From NCBI GenBank assembly GCA_964620045.1, contig CAZUJL010000024.1, positions 4,494 through 68,493 of the forward strand: 64,000 nt of DNA, written 5' to 3'. This DNA is from VFKU01 sp964620045. GTDB taxonomy: Bacteria > Hydrogenedentota > Hydrogenedentia > Hydrogenedentales > GCA-2746185. The notes below the pieces were generated by a model. The model did no database searches, had not been told where the DNA came from, and saw only the letters and a program-made list of their open reading frames with translations. The position numbers were made by a program, and so were the translations under genes. Position 1 is the first letter of the stretch. Each line of letters opens with the position of its first letter. Positions 41,814 to 51,792 of this stretch are shown here, piece after piece.

Positions 41814-42797
41814 ATGGCGCGCATCATGGTCACCGGAGCAGCGGGATTCATCGGGTCGCACCTGACCGAGCGCCTGTTGGCGCGCGGCGACACCGTGGCG
41901 GGCGTGGACAACTTCGACCCGTATTACGACCCCGCGATCAAGCAGCGCAACCTGGCGCAATCCCTCGGCAAGCCGGGGTTCAGCTTTCACCAGGCCGACA
42001 TCGCGCATGAGCGCGCCGTGCAGGAAATCATCCGGAGTTTTCGACCCGAGGTGGTCGTGCATCTGGCCGCGAAGGCCGGTGTGCGTCCGTCGATCGAGAA
42101 TCCCGGCGCGTACATCCAGGCGAACGTCGTGGGCACGCAGCACATTCTGAACGCGTGCAAGGATTTGCCGCCGCAGAACCTTGTCATCGCGTCCAGTTCC
42201 TCGGTCTACAGCGGCTGCAAGAATCCGCCCTTCGCGGAAACGCTCTCCGCCGACCAACCGCTCAGCCCATACGCCGCCACCAAGCGCGCGAATGAGCTGA
42301 TGGCCTACACCTTCAGCCATCTCTACGGCCTGAATACGACGATGCTGCGCTTCTTTACCGTGTACGGCCCGCGCCAGCGGCCCGACATGGCGATCCATAA
42401 ATTCGCCAAGTTGATCGACGCGGGCAAACCAGTGCCGATGTTTGGCACGGGGGACACCGTGCGCGATTACACCTTTGTCGAAGACATCATCGACGGCGTC
42501 GTGCGCGTGATCGATCGCCCGGCGCGATACGAGGTGTACAACCTCGGCGCGGGGCGCATGACGGATCTGCGCACGCTCATCAAGCTGCTTGGCCAGGCGC
42601 TCGGCAAGATGGCGATCATCGACGAGCAGCCTTTGCAGCCGGGCGACGCACTCGAAACGCAGGCGGACATCACCAAGGCGCGGCGGCAACTCGGATACGA
42701 GCCGTCGTTCACGGTCGAGACCGGCATTCCGCGCTTTGTGGAATGGTACCGGCAAATTCAGGCGCTGGGCTCCGCGGCAACCTCCGGCGGGAGGTAA
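41814..42797 (+). CDS. NAD-dependent nucleotide-sugar epimerase (UDP-glucuronate 4-epimerase-like)
   Basis: The 327-residue enzyme is an extended short-chain dehydrogenase. The NAD motif is GAAGFIGSHLTERLL near the N terminus, followed by VDNFDPYYDPAIKQRNL, the loop typical of UDP-glucuronate epimerases. The catalytic serine motif is ASSSSVYSG and the Tyr-Lys pair is in SPYAATKRANELM. TVYGPRQRPDMAI and DYTFVEDIIDGV also match. It probably supplies the sugar for the preceding transferases. ATG 41814 lies four bases after the previous stop. Confidence 0.9.
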   Translation: MARIMVTGAAGFIGSHLTERLLARGDTVAGVDNFDPYYDPAIKQRNLAQSLGKPGFSFHQADIAHERAVQEIIRSFRPEVVVHLAAKAGVRPSIENPGAYIQANVVGTQHILNACKDLPPQNLVIASSSSVYSGCKNPPFAETLSADQPLSPYAATKRANELMAYTFSHLYGLNTTMLRFFTVYGPRQRPDMAIHKFAKLIDAGKPVPMFGTGDTVRDYTFVEDIIDGVVRVIDRPARYEVYNLGAGRMTDLRTLIKLLGQALGKMAIIDEQPLQPGDALETQADITKARRQLGYEPSFTVETGIPRFVEWYRQIQALGSAATSGGR

Positions 42798-42806
42798 GCG
42801 CGCTCC

Positions 42807-43265
42807 ATGGCCACCTTCGACCTGAATCGGTCCACGCTCCCCGCGTTTCGCGATCGCGTGCGCGCGGTGACGGCCGGGTCGGAGCGGAAGTGGGGGCAGA
42901 TGGACGCGACGCGCATGATGCGGCACCTGGGCTTTACGCTCGAGATGTCGCTCGGCATCGCGCGTGTGCCGGACATGTCGAAGCCGATCCTGCGCGATGT
43001 GTTCTACGTTGTGTTCTTCCAGTGGCTCACGACCTGGCCGAAGGGGAGAATCAAAGGCCCGGATTTCGTCACGCCGCCGCCCAAGGCGGATTTTTCCGTG
43101 GAACAACTCGAAACCCTGCGCCTCATGGATCGCTTCGTGGAAGAATTTGAGCGCGAACCCATGCGGTTGTCGGTGAACCCTGGCCTCGGGCCGATTCCGC
43201 TGTCGAAATGGTCGCGCGTGCACGGCGTGCACATGGACCACCATATGCGGCAGTTCGGCGTCTAG
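42807..43265 (+). CDS. DUF1569 / DinB-like protein
   Basis: The 152-residue protein is helical. A histidine sits in MMRHLGFTLEMSLG (near 41), and HGVHMDHHMRQFGV closes the chain, as in DinB-fold proteins that bind a metal through three histidines. This family is often annotated DUF1569. Whether it is a thiol transferase is unknown; some DinB-fold enzymes use bacillithiol or mycothiol, and this genome makes bacillithiol, so a bacillithiol-dependent role is possible but unproven. GGAGG lies twelve bases before the ATG. The tail overlaps the facing hydrolase gene by four bases. Confidence 0.7.
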   Translation: MATFDLNRSTLPAFRDRVRAVTAGSERKWGQMDATRMMRHLGFTLEMSLGIARVPDMSKPILRDVFYVVFFQWLTTWPKGRIKGPDFVTPPPKADFSVEQLETLRLMDRFVEEFEREPMRLSVNPGLGPIPLSKWSRVHGVHMDHHMRQFGV

Positions 43266-44158
43266 CCGCGCGCTTTGCCTTCGACGCGATTCACGAACTC
43301 GAGCGTCGCGTCCACGACGGCGTCCGGCGCTTCCGTCTGCGGGTAGTGGCCGATCTCCGGCAGCGAGACGACATCCGGATTCGGTATCAGTTCCTTGTAC
43401 CGCGCGGCCATGTGCGCGCCCGACACGGGATCTTCAGGCCCATTCACCAGCCGCATGGGCACGGACGTGCGCTGCATCGCGCCCACCCAGCGCTCGCGGT
43501 GCTTGCGCCGATCGAGGATGTAGCGAATGAGCCGGTGCGCCTGCTTGTGACCGCCGTTTTCCGAATAAAGGCACCAGAACGCGTGCATTTCTTCGGCAGT
43601 TGGTTTGGTGTTCGGCCCGAAAATCTGGCGCATGCCGGCGGTGAATTTCGCTTCGTTGCTAAGGCGCGCGAAAAGCCATCCGAAGCGTCCGAGTAACGCT
43701 TCCTGGGCGGGCCGCATGCGGTGCGTTTCCGGAAACAGGCCGCCGTTTAACAGCGTGACCGAGAGCCAATCCGGCCTCGGCGGTTTGCGTTCCAAATGCC
43801 GCGCGAGCAGTTCCTGCGCCACGCTCACGCCGTAGTCGTGCGCGAGGATATGCGCGCGATCCACGCCGAGCTCTTTCAGCAAACCTTCGTGCAGGTCCGC
43901 CTGATCGACGAGGTCGTATGTATATCCCTTGGGCTTTGCCGAAAATCCGAACCCGATCATGTCGCACGTGATCATGCGTCCGAAGCGTTGCGCGAGCCGC
44001 GACCAGACGGGCGTGAAGTCCCACGACGCCGTCGGGAAGCCGTGGATGAGCACGAGCGTCGGGCCGGCGCCGGTCTTTTCGTCGACGTAGAAAATTTTGT
44101 GACCGCGGTGCGTGTACCAGCGGCCCCGCGTGCGCCACGCGTCCAGCGACACGCTCAT
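43262..44158 (-). CDS. Alpha/beta hydrolase resembling animal MEST/PEG1
   Basis: The 298-residue protein has an alpha/beta hydrolase fold. LVLIHGFPTASWDF gives the oxyanion loop, the nucleophile is the aspartate of AHDYGVSVAQELL (near residue 110), and the catalytic His is in EIGHYPQTE near the end. The nucleophile motif HDYG plus the unusual LLNGGLFPETHRMRPAQEAL and RRKHRERWVGA stretches are those of the vertebrate MEST/PEG1 proteins, whose substrate is unknown. An aspartate nucleophile suggests epoxide hydrolase or dehalogenase chemistry. Start overlaps the acylase stop as ATGA (44155-44158), so it follows in the same operon. Confidence 0.85.
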   Translation of the reverse strand: MSVSLDAWRTRGRWYTHRGHKIFYVDEKTGAGPTLVLIHGFPTASWDFTPVWSRLAQRFGRMITCDMIGFGFSAKPKGYTYDLVDQADLHEGLLKELGVDRAHILAHDYGVSVAQELLARHLERKPPRPDWLSVTLLNGGLFPETHRMRPAQEALLGRFGWLFARLSNEAKFTAGMRQIFGPNTKPTAEEMHAFWCLYSENGGHKQAHRLIRYILDRRKHRERWVGAMQRTSVPMRLVNGPEDPVSGAHMAARYKELIPNPDVVSLPEIGHYPQTEAPDAVVDATLEFVNRVEGKARG

Positions 44159-46494
44159 GCGCCCGGCAGTTCCGTGCGCGACTCGATATGCCCCGCCAGG
44201 TCCTGCGGCAACCACCACGTCGGCTGCAGCTTGGCGGGGGAGAAGGCCTTCTCCGCGAGGTCGCGGTAGTGCGGCGACGTTTTGATGTCGCTCTCGCCGA
44301 CCGGCAGGTACCACCAGCTTTGCACGGGTTTCGTCAGCACGACGATCTGCGTCGAGGTCTGGCCGTTCTTGCCCCAGCGCGTGTAGTCACTGTGTTCCTG
44401 GTCATAGCCCATGCTGCGCAGCGTGCGCGCGCCGTGATCGCCGCCGCCGCCGACCGGCCACGAGACATCGTCACGCCCCACGCGGAACTTGTCGCCGTAC
44501 TTCGCGTCGAGCGATTTCATTTCGTACACGACATTATCCATCGCCCGCTCGAAGGAGGCGAGGAAATCGGACTGCATGGTTTGTTCAAGACCGGGATCGG
44601 TTTCCGGCTCGCCGGAAACGATCTTGTACCACTGGTCGATTTGCTTAGCGATTTCGGCCGATTTGCCGGCGCCAAAGTCGGAGTCCATCTGCCGCCGCCA
44701 GTAGTAGTACTTCAGCGCGCCGGTCGAATCGGCGTCGAGGCGGCCGTTCCACGTGAGAATGTCCTCAATGCCCTTCTTGTAGTTGTCGTTGCGGTTCTGC
44801 TTTGCGGCAAGGGTTTCGTGCGCCTTGCGCAGCTCGGTGATCCAGCGCTCCACACCGTAGACCTTCGTGTCGTTCGCAAACGCCAGCGCTTCGTCGATCG
44901 TCACCGAGTCATCGCTGCTGAGGTATTCAATCGCGCGCGCGCCGCGCTGGTTCGTCCAGCCGTCCCGCTGCGCGCCGTGGTCCTTGCTCGCAAAAATATA
45001 GTCGCGCGTGTCGGCCATCTTGAACGGCCCGCCCGGCAGCATCGCGTCCGGCGGGATATTGCAGTTCTGCATGTAGCCCTGCGGCGGGTTGAGGAGTTGC
45101 AGCAGGTCGCTCGCCGGGTGGATGCCCTGCCACGCGGACTTCGACGTTGTGCCATCCACCGGCACGGCGTAGTCGTAGCCCTCGGGACGAATGGGCACAC
45201 GGCCCGTGCGCTGGTAGTAGATGTTGCCGGCGTTGTCGGCGACCATGATGTTCTGCGGGAACAGTTCGACGCCCGCGAGGCCTTCCATGATGCCCTTGTA
45301 GTCCTTCGCGAGATTGAACGTGCGCCACGCGGTCGAATTGCCCACCGACTCCGCGTACGCCATCGCTGCGGCATAGGCCTTGTTGCCGTGCTTCGCCACG
45401 ATCGGCCCGAGGTGCGAATCCCAGATCGTGTGCGTCTGCGTCTCACCGCCGCGCACGCCGATCTGCACCTCGCGCTTGGTCAGGTCGCGCCATTCGCCGT
45501 CGTACTGGTACTTCGTGCCGTCGTCATTCAGCGTCAGCTCGAAAATATCGGCCGTGTCCGGACCGCCCGTCGTCATCGCCCAGGCCACGTCCGCGTTGTG
45601 CCCGAGGCCGATATACGGCGAGCCGGGCAGCGTCACACCGCTGCCGTGCAGGTCGCCCGCGTGCATGCGCACCGCCCAAAAGCGGCTCGGCCCGAACCAG
45701 TCGAGGTGCGGATCAATGTAGAGAATCGGCGCGCCGACGGCGGAGCGCTGCGCGCTGATGGCCCATTCGTTGGACCCGCGCTGCGCGGGCTCGTAGCCCG
45801 GCGCAATGCCGCCGCGTTCGAGATCGCCGTAGGCTTCGTCGATCGACCAGTTGTAGAGGAAGAGCCGCCCAAACGCGACGATCATAAATTCGTCGATCGG
45901 CCGATCGCCCCACCACGCGGGCTTCGCATCCGGGTGCGCGGCGAAGTAGCCGTTCATACCATGCGCGAAGGCCTTAATGTCCGTCTGCACCGGCGCGGGG
46001 ATCGTGTCCCACTTGCGCTTGGCGACGCCGAGATGATCGAACATGCGCGAGCGCAGATCGGTCTGCACTTGATCCGGGCCCGCGATCGTCGAGATTTCGC
46101 CAATCGCGATCAGGATGTTCTGCAGCAATTGCTCTGGGCGATCCTCGGCCTGTGCCCAGCCCATCGCGTACATGCCTTGCTCAGACGTCGGCGCGTAGAT
46201 ATGCGCCACGCCCCAGGTGTCGCGATATAAAACCGTTTTGCCCGCGTCAGCGCCTTCGCCGGGGATCGTCGTGGTGGCGATGGAGGCTGGCGCGGGCGAA
46301 GTGGCAGGCGTGGGGGAAGTTGCGGGAACGGCTGGCGCGGCCGCAACCGGTTCGGAGAGAGTTACGACCTCAGACGTTGAGGCTGCCGTGGCCGCTTCCG
46401 GTTGCGTGGACGGCGCCGGCGTCTCTGCGGGTTTGGAACACCCGGCGATCGCCAAAACCAATAACGCCGCGAGTCCCCATCGATACATGTGCAT
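44155..46494 (-). CDS. Penicillin acylase-type lipoprotein (Ntn hydrolase)
   Basis: The 779-residue protein begins with a lipoprotein signal (GLAALLVLAIAGCSKP), then a low-complexity Ala/Pro/Thr linker. The Ntn domain follows: HIYAPTSEQGMYAMGWAQAE in the alpha part, the autocatalytic nucleophile serine in RGSNEWAIS near residue 240, and LGHNADVAWAMTTGGPDTAD. Such enzymes cut amide bonds of beta-lactams, acyl-homoserine lactones or cyclic lipopeptides. I use ATG 46494 because GAGGAG lies seven bases upstream; ATG 46512 has no such site. It is the first gene of a two-gene operon with the MEST-like hydrolase. The actual substrate cannot be told from sequence. Confidence 0.88.
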   Translation of the reverse strand: MHMYRWGLAALLVLAIAGCSKPAETPAPSTQPEAATAASTSEVVTLSEPVAAAPAVPATSPTPATSPAPASIATTTIPGEGADAGKTVLYRDTWGVAHIYAPTSEQGMYAMGWAQAEDRPEQLLQNILIAIGEISTIAGPDQVQTDLRSRMFDHLGVAKRKWDTIPAPVQTDIKAFAHGMNGYFAAHPDAKPAWWGDRPIDEFMIVAFGRLFLYNWSIDEAYGDLERGGIAPGYEPAQRGSNEWAISAQRSAVGAPILYIDPHLDWFGPSRFWAVRMHAGDLHGSGVTLPGSPYIGLGHNADVAWAMTTGGPDTADIFELTLNDDGTKYQYDGEWRDLTKREVQIGVRGGETQTHTIWDSHLGPIVAKHGNKAYAAAMAYAESVGNSTAWRTFNLAKDYKGIMEGLAGVELFPQNIMVADNAGNIYYQRTGRVPIRPEGYDYAVPVDGTTSKSAWQGIHPASDLLQLLNPPQGYMQNCNIPPDAMLPGGPFKMADTRDYIFASKDHGAQRDGWTNQRGARAIEYLSSDDSVTIDEALAFANDTKVYGVERWITELRKAHETLAAKQNRNDNYKKGIEDILTWNGRLDADSTGALKYYYWRRQMDSDFGAGKSAEIAKQIDQWYKIVSGEPETDPGLEQTMQSDFLASFERAMDNVVYEMKSLDAKYGDKFRVGRDDVSWPVGGGGDHGARTLRSMGYDQEHSDYTRWGKNGQTSTQIVVLTKPVQSWWYLPVGESDIKTSPHYRDLAEKAFSPAKLQPTWWLPQDLAGHIESRTELPGA

Positions 46495-46552
46495 GGTCGT
46501 GCTCCTCGTCATTCCGCAGAGAAATTCAGCCTAACAGCCGACTTCGAACCCT

Positions 46553-47296
46553 TCAAGCCATCGTCAACCCGCCACTGACCGACAGCGTCTGGCCGGTGAT
46601 AAAGACGGCTTCTTCCGACGCCAGGAATGCCACCGCGGGCGCAATGTCGTCCGGCGTGCCGAGGCGGCCGAGCGGAATGGCACGCGTGAGGGCCGCGTAA
46701 ATTTTCTTGCCGGTATCGCCGGTGTCTTCGAGACGATGGAGCAGGGGAGTGTCCGTGGGGCCGGGGCATACGCAGTTTGCGGTGATTCCGTGGCGTGCGG
46801 ATTCGCGCGCAATGGTCTTGGTGAACGCGATGATGCCACCCTTCGCGCCGGAATAGATCGCTTCCAGCGACGAACCGACGCGTCCCGCATCGGACGCGAT
46901 GTTTACGATACGTCCCCAGTTCCTCGTCATCATGCCCGGCAGAACGGCGCGCGTGACACGCATCGGCCCGGCCAGGTTGATGTCGAGCACCTTACGCATA
47001 AAGGCTTCATCGGTTTCGACGAAGGGCTTGAAATCATCCCAGCCCGCGCAATTGACGAGGATATCGATGGGTCCAAGCTTGGATTCGACGGCCTGGACGG
47101 CGTCAGCAACGGACGCCGGCTGCGTGATGTCGAGTTCGATCGGCGCGCCCCGAATCGCCGCTGCCGTATCACGCGCGGCTGCCATCGACACGTCCGCCAC
47201 AGCGACGCGGCGCCCGGCCTGCGCGAGCGTGCGACAAATGGCCGCGCCAATAGCGCCGCCACCGCCGGTGACCAATGCAACGCGGGAATCAATCAT
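46553..47296 (-). CDS. badH: BadH-like 2-hydroxycyclohexanecarboxyl-CoA dehydrogenase (SDR)
   Basis: The 247-residue short-chain dehydrogenase has the NAD motif VTGGGGAIGAAI, NCAGWDDFKPF, the catalytic serine and Tyr-Lys in IVNIASDAGRVGSSLEAIYS followed by GAKGG, and ends ITGQTLSVSGGLTMA. These match Rhodopseudomonas BadH closely, including NxAGWDxFKPF and CPGPTDTPLL. BadH oxidises 2-hydroxycyclohexanecarboxyl-CoA in anaerobic cyclohexanecarboxylate and benzoate degradation. AGGA lies seven bases before the ATG. The gene follows badI by 49 bases in the same direction. Related SDRs use other acyl-CoA substrates, so the exact substrate is moderately certain. Confidence 0.8.
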   Translation of the reverse strand: MIDSRVALVTGGGGAIGAAICRTLAQAGRRVAVADVSMAAARDTAAAIRGAPIELDITQPASVADAVQAVESKLGPIDILVNCAGWDDFKPFVETDEAFMRKVLDINLAGPMRVTRAVLPGMMTRNWGRIVNIASDAGRVGSSLEAIYSGAKGGIIAFTKTIARESARHGITANCVCPGPTDTPLLHRLEDTGDTGKKIYAALTRAIPLGRLGTPDDIAPAVAFLASEEAVFITGQTLSVSGGLTMA

Positions 47297-47345
47297 GGGA
47301 GATCCTTGTCGTATGTGAAATCCAACCTGGCAGATCGCTCTAGTA

Positions 47346-48140
<795 letters not shown>

Positions 48141-48197
48141 GGTTTTTCTCCGCGTGAATAGCCAAAGAGTGCCAGAAATAGGCTGTTTTGTATAGTT

Positions 48198-48237
48198 TCA
48201 AACAAGCGTTTGACACGCGATTCAAACATATGTTTGA
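48198..48237. promoter_or_regulatory. Twin TetR-type operators between badI and the regulator gene
   Basis: Two copies of TCAAAC-N4-GTTTGA lie at 48198-48213 and 48222-48237, with centres 24 bases apart. The second is part of a 20-base perfect palindrome, ATTCAAACATATGTTTGAAT (48220-48239). The sequence TTGACA (48210-48215) overlaps the first copy and TATACA lies on the other strand at 48189-48194, so a bound repressor would cover promoters on both sides. TetR regulators of this type often bind CAAAC-N4-GTTTG. Target genes would be badI-badH on one side and tetR-emrAB on the other. Confidence 0.8.
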
Positions 48238-48247
48238 ATTTAGACGG

Positions 48248-48895
48248 ATGGAGGCTTCTGTCGTGGCGGTCGCAACCCAGCTTGAAGGCACCAAGCTCCG
48301 GCTCTTGGAGAGCGCGGGGGAGGTGTTTGCCGAGCGGGGCTATCGCGACGCGACCGTGCGCGAAATCTGTGGCCGGGCCGAGACGAACCTGGCCTCGGTG
48401 AAGTATCACTTCGGCGGCAAGGAAGCGCTGTACCGCGCGACGCTGGAGTACACGATCGCCTGCAGCGCGGACAGTTATCCGTATGCGCAGGCCGATGACC
48501 CGTCGCTCTCGCCGCACGAGCGCCTGCGTACGTTCATCGGAATTTTCCTGCGACGATTGCTCGATCCGGGCCGTCCCGCGTGGCACGGGCGCCTGCTCGT
48601 GCGCGAGTTGAACGAGCCGACGGCCAGTTTCGAAATCATCGCGCGCGAGATGCAGCGCAATTTGCTGCACCGCCTGGGCGCGATTCTTCGCGGGGTCATC
48701 GGGCCCGATGCGACGGAAGAGCAGATTCGCGATGCCGGATATTGCGTCGTGGGCCAGTGCACGTTTTACCGGCACGCGCGCCGGTTTCTGGAACGTTACG
48801 AGCCGCGCACCATCGCTTCGGCGGAAGACATCGAGGCGATCGCGGACCGGGTCTATCAGTTTTCATTGGGCGCAATCCACGCGCCGAAAGTCTAA
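48248..48895 (+). CDS. TetR family regulator, CecR-like
   Basis: The 215-residue protein has an N-terminal helix-turn-helix (KLRLLESAGEVFAERGYRDA, TVREICGRAETNLASVKYHF) and a C-terminal CecR-type (DUF1956) ligand domain with HGRLLVRELNEPTASFEII and CVVGQCTFYRHARRF. In E. coli, CecR lies in front of a membrane-fusion protein gene and controls an efflux system, the same arrangement as here. ATG 48248 lies just past the operators; a GTG at 48263 has a better placed GGATGGAGG and may be the real start (210 residues). The 17-base gap to emrA suggests co-transcription. Confidence 0.9.
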   Translation: MEASVVAVATQLEGTKLRLLESAGEVFAERGYRDATVREICGRAETNLASVKYHFGGKEALYRATLEYTIACSADSYPYAQADDPSLSPHERLRTFIGIFLRRLLDPGRPAWHGRLLVRELNEPTASFEIIAREMQRNLLHRLGAILRGVIGPDATEEQIRDAGYCVVGQCTFYRHARRFLERYEPRTIASAEDIEAIADRVYQFSLGAIHAPKV

Positions 48896-48912
48896 GGAAA
48901 GGCAGGAGTCGT

Positions 48913-50094
48913 ATGAAAGACGATTTACGAATAGACGAGATCGATTCACAATCCGAGGCCGCCGCGCCGCGCGGCAAGAGCCGGCTGTGGGTGCTCATCC
49001 TGGGGCTGCTCGTGCTGGCCGGCGTCGGTTTCACCGTGCGCTACTACCTCATCGCGCGCCACTTCGAGAAGACTGACGATGCGTTTCTGCAGGCGACCGT
49101 GACCACGATTAGCCCGCAAGTGGCGGGACAGGTGGTGGGCGTGCACGTGCAGGACAACCAGGCCGTCCACGCGGGCGATCTGCTCGTCGAAATCGACGCA
49201 AAGCCGTTGGAAGCACAGCTCGACCGCGTGCGCGCGACGATGGATTTGGCCAAGGCGCATCGCTCGACCGCCGAGTTGAACGTCTCGCTGACGAAGGACA
49301 CCACCGGCGCCGACGTGCAAAATTCCGAGGCGCTCGTAACCGCGGCGGACGCCGCCGTGTCGCAGGCGCAGGCCGCCGTGAAGGCCGCCGAGGCCGACGC
49401 GACCCGTGCGAAGGACGACGCCGCACGCTACGAAGGCTTGATGAAGGAAAACATCGTCTCCGCGCAGCAACGCGATGCGGCCAACGCCGGCCGCGATATG
49501 GCCGACGCGAAACTGGCCGAGGCGCGCAAGGCCCTTGCGGCCACTGAGGCGCGGGCGCAGTCCGCGCGCGCACGCCTTACGCAGTCCGAGACCGCGCCGC
49601 AGCAGGTCGCCGTGACGCAGTCGCAGGTGCTGCAGTTCGAGGCCGAACTCGCGCAGGGCGAAGCGTGGGCGAAGCAGATCGAACTGGATCTGTCGCACAC
49701 GAAAATCTACGCGCCCGTTGACGGCGTGATCACGCGCAAGTCGGTGCAAACCGGTGAAAACGTGGTGCCGGGGCAGGCCCTGTTCAGCCTCGTGCAGAAT
49801 GACTTGTGGGTGGAAGCGAATTTCAAAGAAACGCAGTTGACCCGCATGCGCGTCGGCCAGCCGGTGGACGTGGAAGTCGACGCCTTCCGCGGCCAGACCT
49901 TCAAAGGCCACGTGCAGAGCATTCAGGCCGGTACGGGCGCGCAGTTCAGCCTGTTGCCGCCGCAGAATGCCACCGGCAACTACGTCAAAGTCGTGCAGCG
50001 TGTGCCGGTGAAGATTGTGTTCGACGACGCGCTGCCCGCCGAGCTGCCGATTGTGCCGGGCATGTCCGTCGTGCCGGCGGTGAAAGTGCGGTGA
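48913..50094 (+). CDS. EmrA/HlyD-type periplasmic adaptor of an efflux pump
   Basis: The 393-residue protein has a cytosolic N terminus, one membrane helix at about 24-44 (LWVLILGLLVLAGVGFTVRY), a biotinyl-lipoyl-like domain split by an alpha-helical hairpin (about 100-240, alanine and glutamine rich) and beta-barrel regions, with KTDDAFLQATVTTISPQVAG and KIYAPVDGVITRKSVQTGE. It would link the MFS pump to an outer-membrane channel. AGGCAGGAG lies before the ATG. It overlaps the next gene by GTGA. Confidence 0.92.
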   Translation: MKDDLRIDEIDSQSEAAAPRGKSRLWVLILGLLVLAGVGFTVRYYLIARHFEKTDDAFLQATVTTISPQVAGQVVGVHVQDNQAVHAGDLLVEIDAKPLEAQLDRVRATMDLAKAHRSTAELNVSLTKDTTGADVQNSEALVTAADAAVSQAQAAVKAAEADATRAKDDAARYEGLMKENIVSAQQRDAANAGRDMADAKLAEARKALAATEARAQSARARLTQSETAPQQVAVTQSQVLQFEAELAQGEAWAKQIELDLSHTKIYAPVDGVITRKSVQTGENVVPGQALFSLVQNDLWVEANFKETQLTRMRVGQPVDVEVDAFRGQTFKGHVQSIQAGTGAQFSLLPPQNATGNYVKVVQRVPVKIVFDDALPAELPIVPGMSVVPAVKVR

Positions 50095-51704
50095 GCGAGT
50101 CCGTCACACCGGTGGCGGGCGACGTGCCCGCCAATCCGGACGACTGGAAGCCGCCCTTCAACCCATGGCTGACGGCCGTCGTCGCGACGCTGGCGACTTT
50201 CATGGAAGTGCTCGACACGACGATCGTGAACGTGTCGCTGCCGCACATCGCGGGCAACCTCGGCGCGGACGTCGACGAGAGCACCTACGTCATCACGTCG
50301 TACCTCGTCTCGAACGCGATCGTGCTGCCGCTGAGTGCGTGGATGGCGTCGCTGATCGGCCGGCGGAACTACTATCTGATTTGCATCATCATGTTCACGC
50401 TCAGTTCGCTGATGTGCGGCATGGCGCCCGGCCTCGGCCTGCTCGTGTTGTTCCGCCTCATCCAGGGCATCGGCGGCGGGGGGCTGCAGCCCACCACGCA
50501 AGCGATCCTCGTGGACACCTTCCCGCCGCGCCAGCGCGGCATGAGCATGGCGCTCTTCGGCATGACGGTCATCGTCGCGCCGATCGTGGGCCCGACGCTG
50601 GGCGGCTGGATCACGGATCACTTCAGTTGGCGCTGGGTGTTTCTGATTAACGTGCCCGTCGGCCTGCTCGCGGGTATTTTATGCTCGAAAATGATCGTTG
50701 ACCCGCCACACTTCGTGCGCCGTTCCGGTCCGACCAAATACCGCGTGGACATCGTCGGCCTCGGCCTCATCAGCACCAGCATCGGCACGTTGCAGGCGAT
50801 GCTCGACCTCGGCGAACGCAAGGATTGGTTCCAGTCGAATCTCATCATCGCGCTTGGATTGATTGCGATCCTGACATTGGTCTCCGGTATTGCGTGGGAA
50901 CTGCGCCACAAAGACCCAATCGTGAACCTGCGGTTGCTGCGCGACCGTAACTTCGGTACGTCCGTTTTCGTGATGCTTATCTTTGGTTGCGGCCTCTACA
51001 CGAGCACGGCACTGTTGCCGCTCTACATGCAGACCTTGATGGGCTATCCCGCCACCGTAAGCGGCATGGCGATTTCGCCCGGCGGCATGGTGGTCATGGC
51101 CATGATGCCCATCGTCGGATTTATGGCGACCAAATACGACGCGCGCATGATGATCGCGTTCGGCATGTGCATCATCGCGTATTCAATGTACCGCATGGGC
51201 AGTTTCAATCCGCTCATCGACTTCTGGACTATCGCCGACGCGCGCATTATTCAGAGTTTCGGCATGGCGTTCGTCTTTGTGCCGCTGAACACGTTGGCCT
51301 ATGCCTACATCAGTCGCGAAAATCGCGGCACCGCGGCCGGCATCATCAATCTCGCGCGCAACTCCGGCGCGAGCATCGGCATCGCGCTCACCACCGCCAT
51401 GATCACGCGCCGCAGCCAGGCGCACCAGTCCGTGTTGGTCGAACATGTGACGCCGTATGACCCGGCGGCCAGCCAGACGCTCGCGGCGCTCACCGCGCGG
51501 TTCACGGAAGCCTTCGGCGATCCCGTGCGCGCGGCCGAAGCGGCGTATCACGCGATGGGCGACATGATCGCGCATCAGGCGCGCGCGCTGGCCTTTGTCG
51601 ATGCATTCCGATACGTCGCGATCCTCATGCTCATCGTCGTGCCGCTCGTGTTCGTCATGAAACGCCCGCCGTCCCTTACGGGCCCCAACGAACCGCTACA
51701 CTAA
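50091..51704 (+). CDS. EmrB-type MFS drug/proton antiporter (DHA2, 14 TM)
   Basis: The 537-residue protein has fourteen predicted membrane helices. Motif D1, VLDTTIVNVSLPHIAG, lies in the first helix near residue 45, motif A-like GRRNYYL in loop 2-3, and RLIQGIGGGGLQPTTQAIL is motif B. This is the DHA2 drug exporter family, proton driven, and fits EmrA as adaptor. The GTG start at 50091 overlaps the emrA stop. It probably exports a substance sensed by the CecR-like regulator, perhaps a ring carboxylate or toxic intermediate given the badHI genes across the operator. Confidence 0.93.
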   Translation: MSESVTPVAGDVPANPDDWKPPFNPWLTAVVATLATFMEVLDTTIVNVSLPHIAGNLGADVDESTYVITSYLVSNAIVLPLSAWMASLIGRRNYYLICIIMFTLSSLMCGMAPGLGLLVLFRLIQGIGGGGLQPTTQAILVDTFPPRQRGMSMALFGMTVIVAPIVGPTLGGWITDHFSWRWVFLINVPVGLLAGILCSKMIVDPPHFVRRSGPTKYRVDIVGLGLISTSIGTLQAMLDLGERKDWFQSNLIIALGLIAILTLVSGIAWELRHKDPIVNLRLLRDRNFGTSVFVMLIFGCGLYTSTALLPLYMQTLMGYPATVSGMAISPGGMVVMAMMPIVGFMATKYDARMMIAFGMCIIAYSMYRMGSFNPLIDFWTIADARIIQSFGMAFVFVPLNTLAYAYISRENRGTAAGIINLARNSGASIGIALTTAMITRRSQAHQSVLVEHVTPYDPAASQTLAALTARFTEAFGDPVRAAEAAYHAMGDMIAHQARALAFVDAFRYVAILMLIVVPLVFVMKRPPSLTGPNEPLH

Positions 51705-51792
51705 ATCCGCGCCGGGACTTGCAACAATTCCGGAAGCGGCGTATGGTTTCGCCCCGATACCTTCAGCGTTGTTTGCAGACGAGGGGAGCGGT

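Noticed and set aside
44188..46230. A 680-codon plus-strand frame opposite the acylase
   Set aside because: The acylase strand has a signal peptide, catalytic motif and ribosome site; the opposite frame has the biased composition of a mirror frame.
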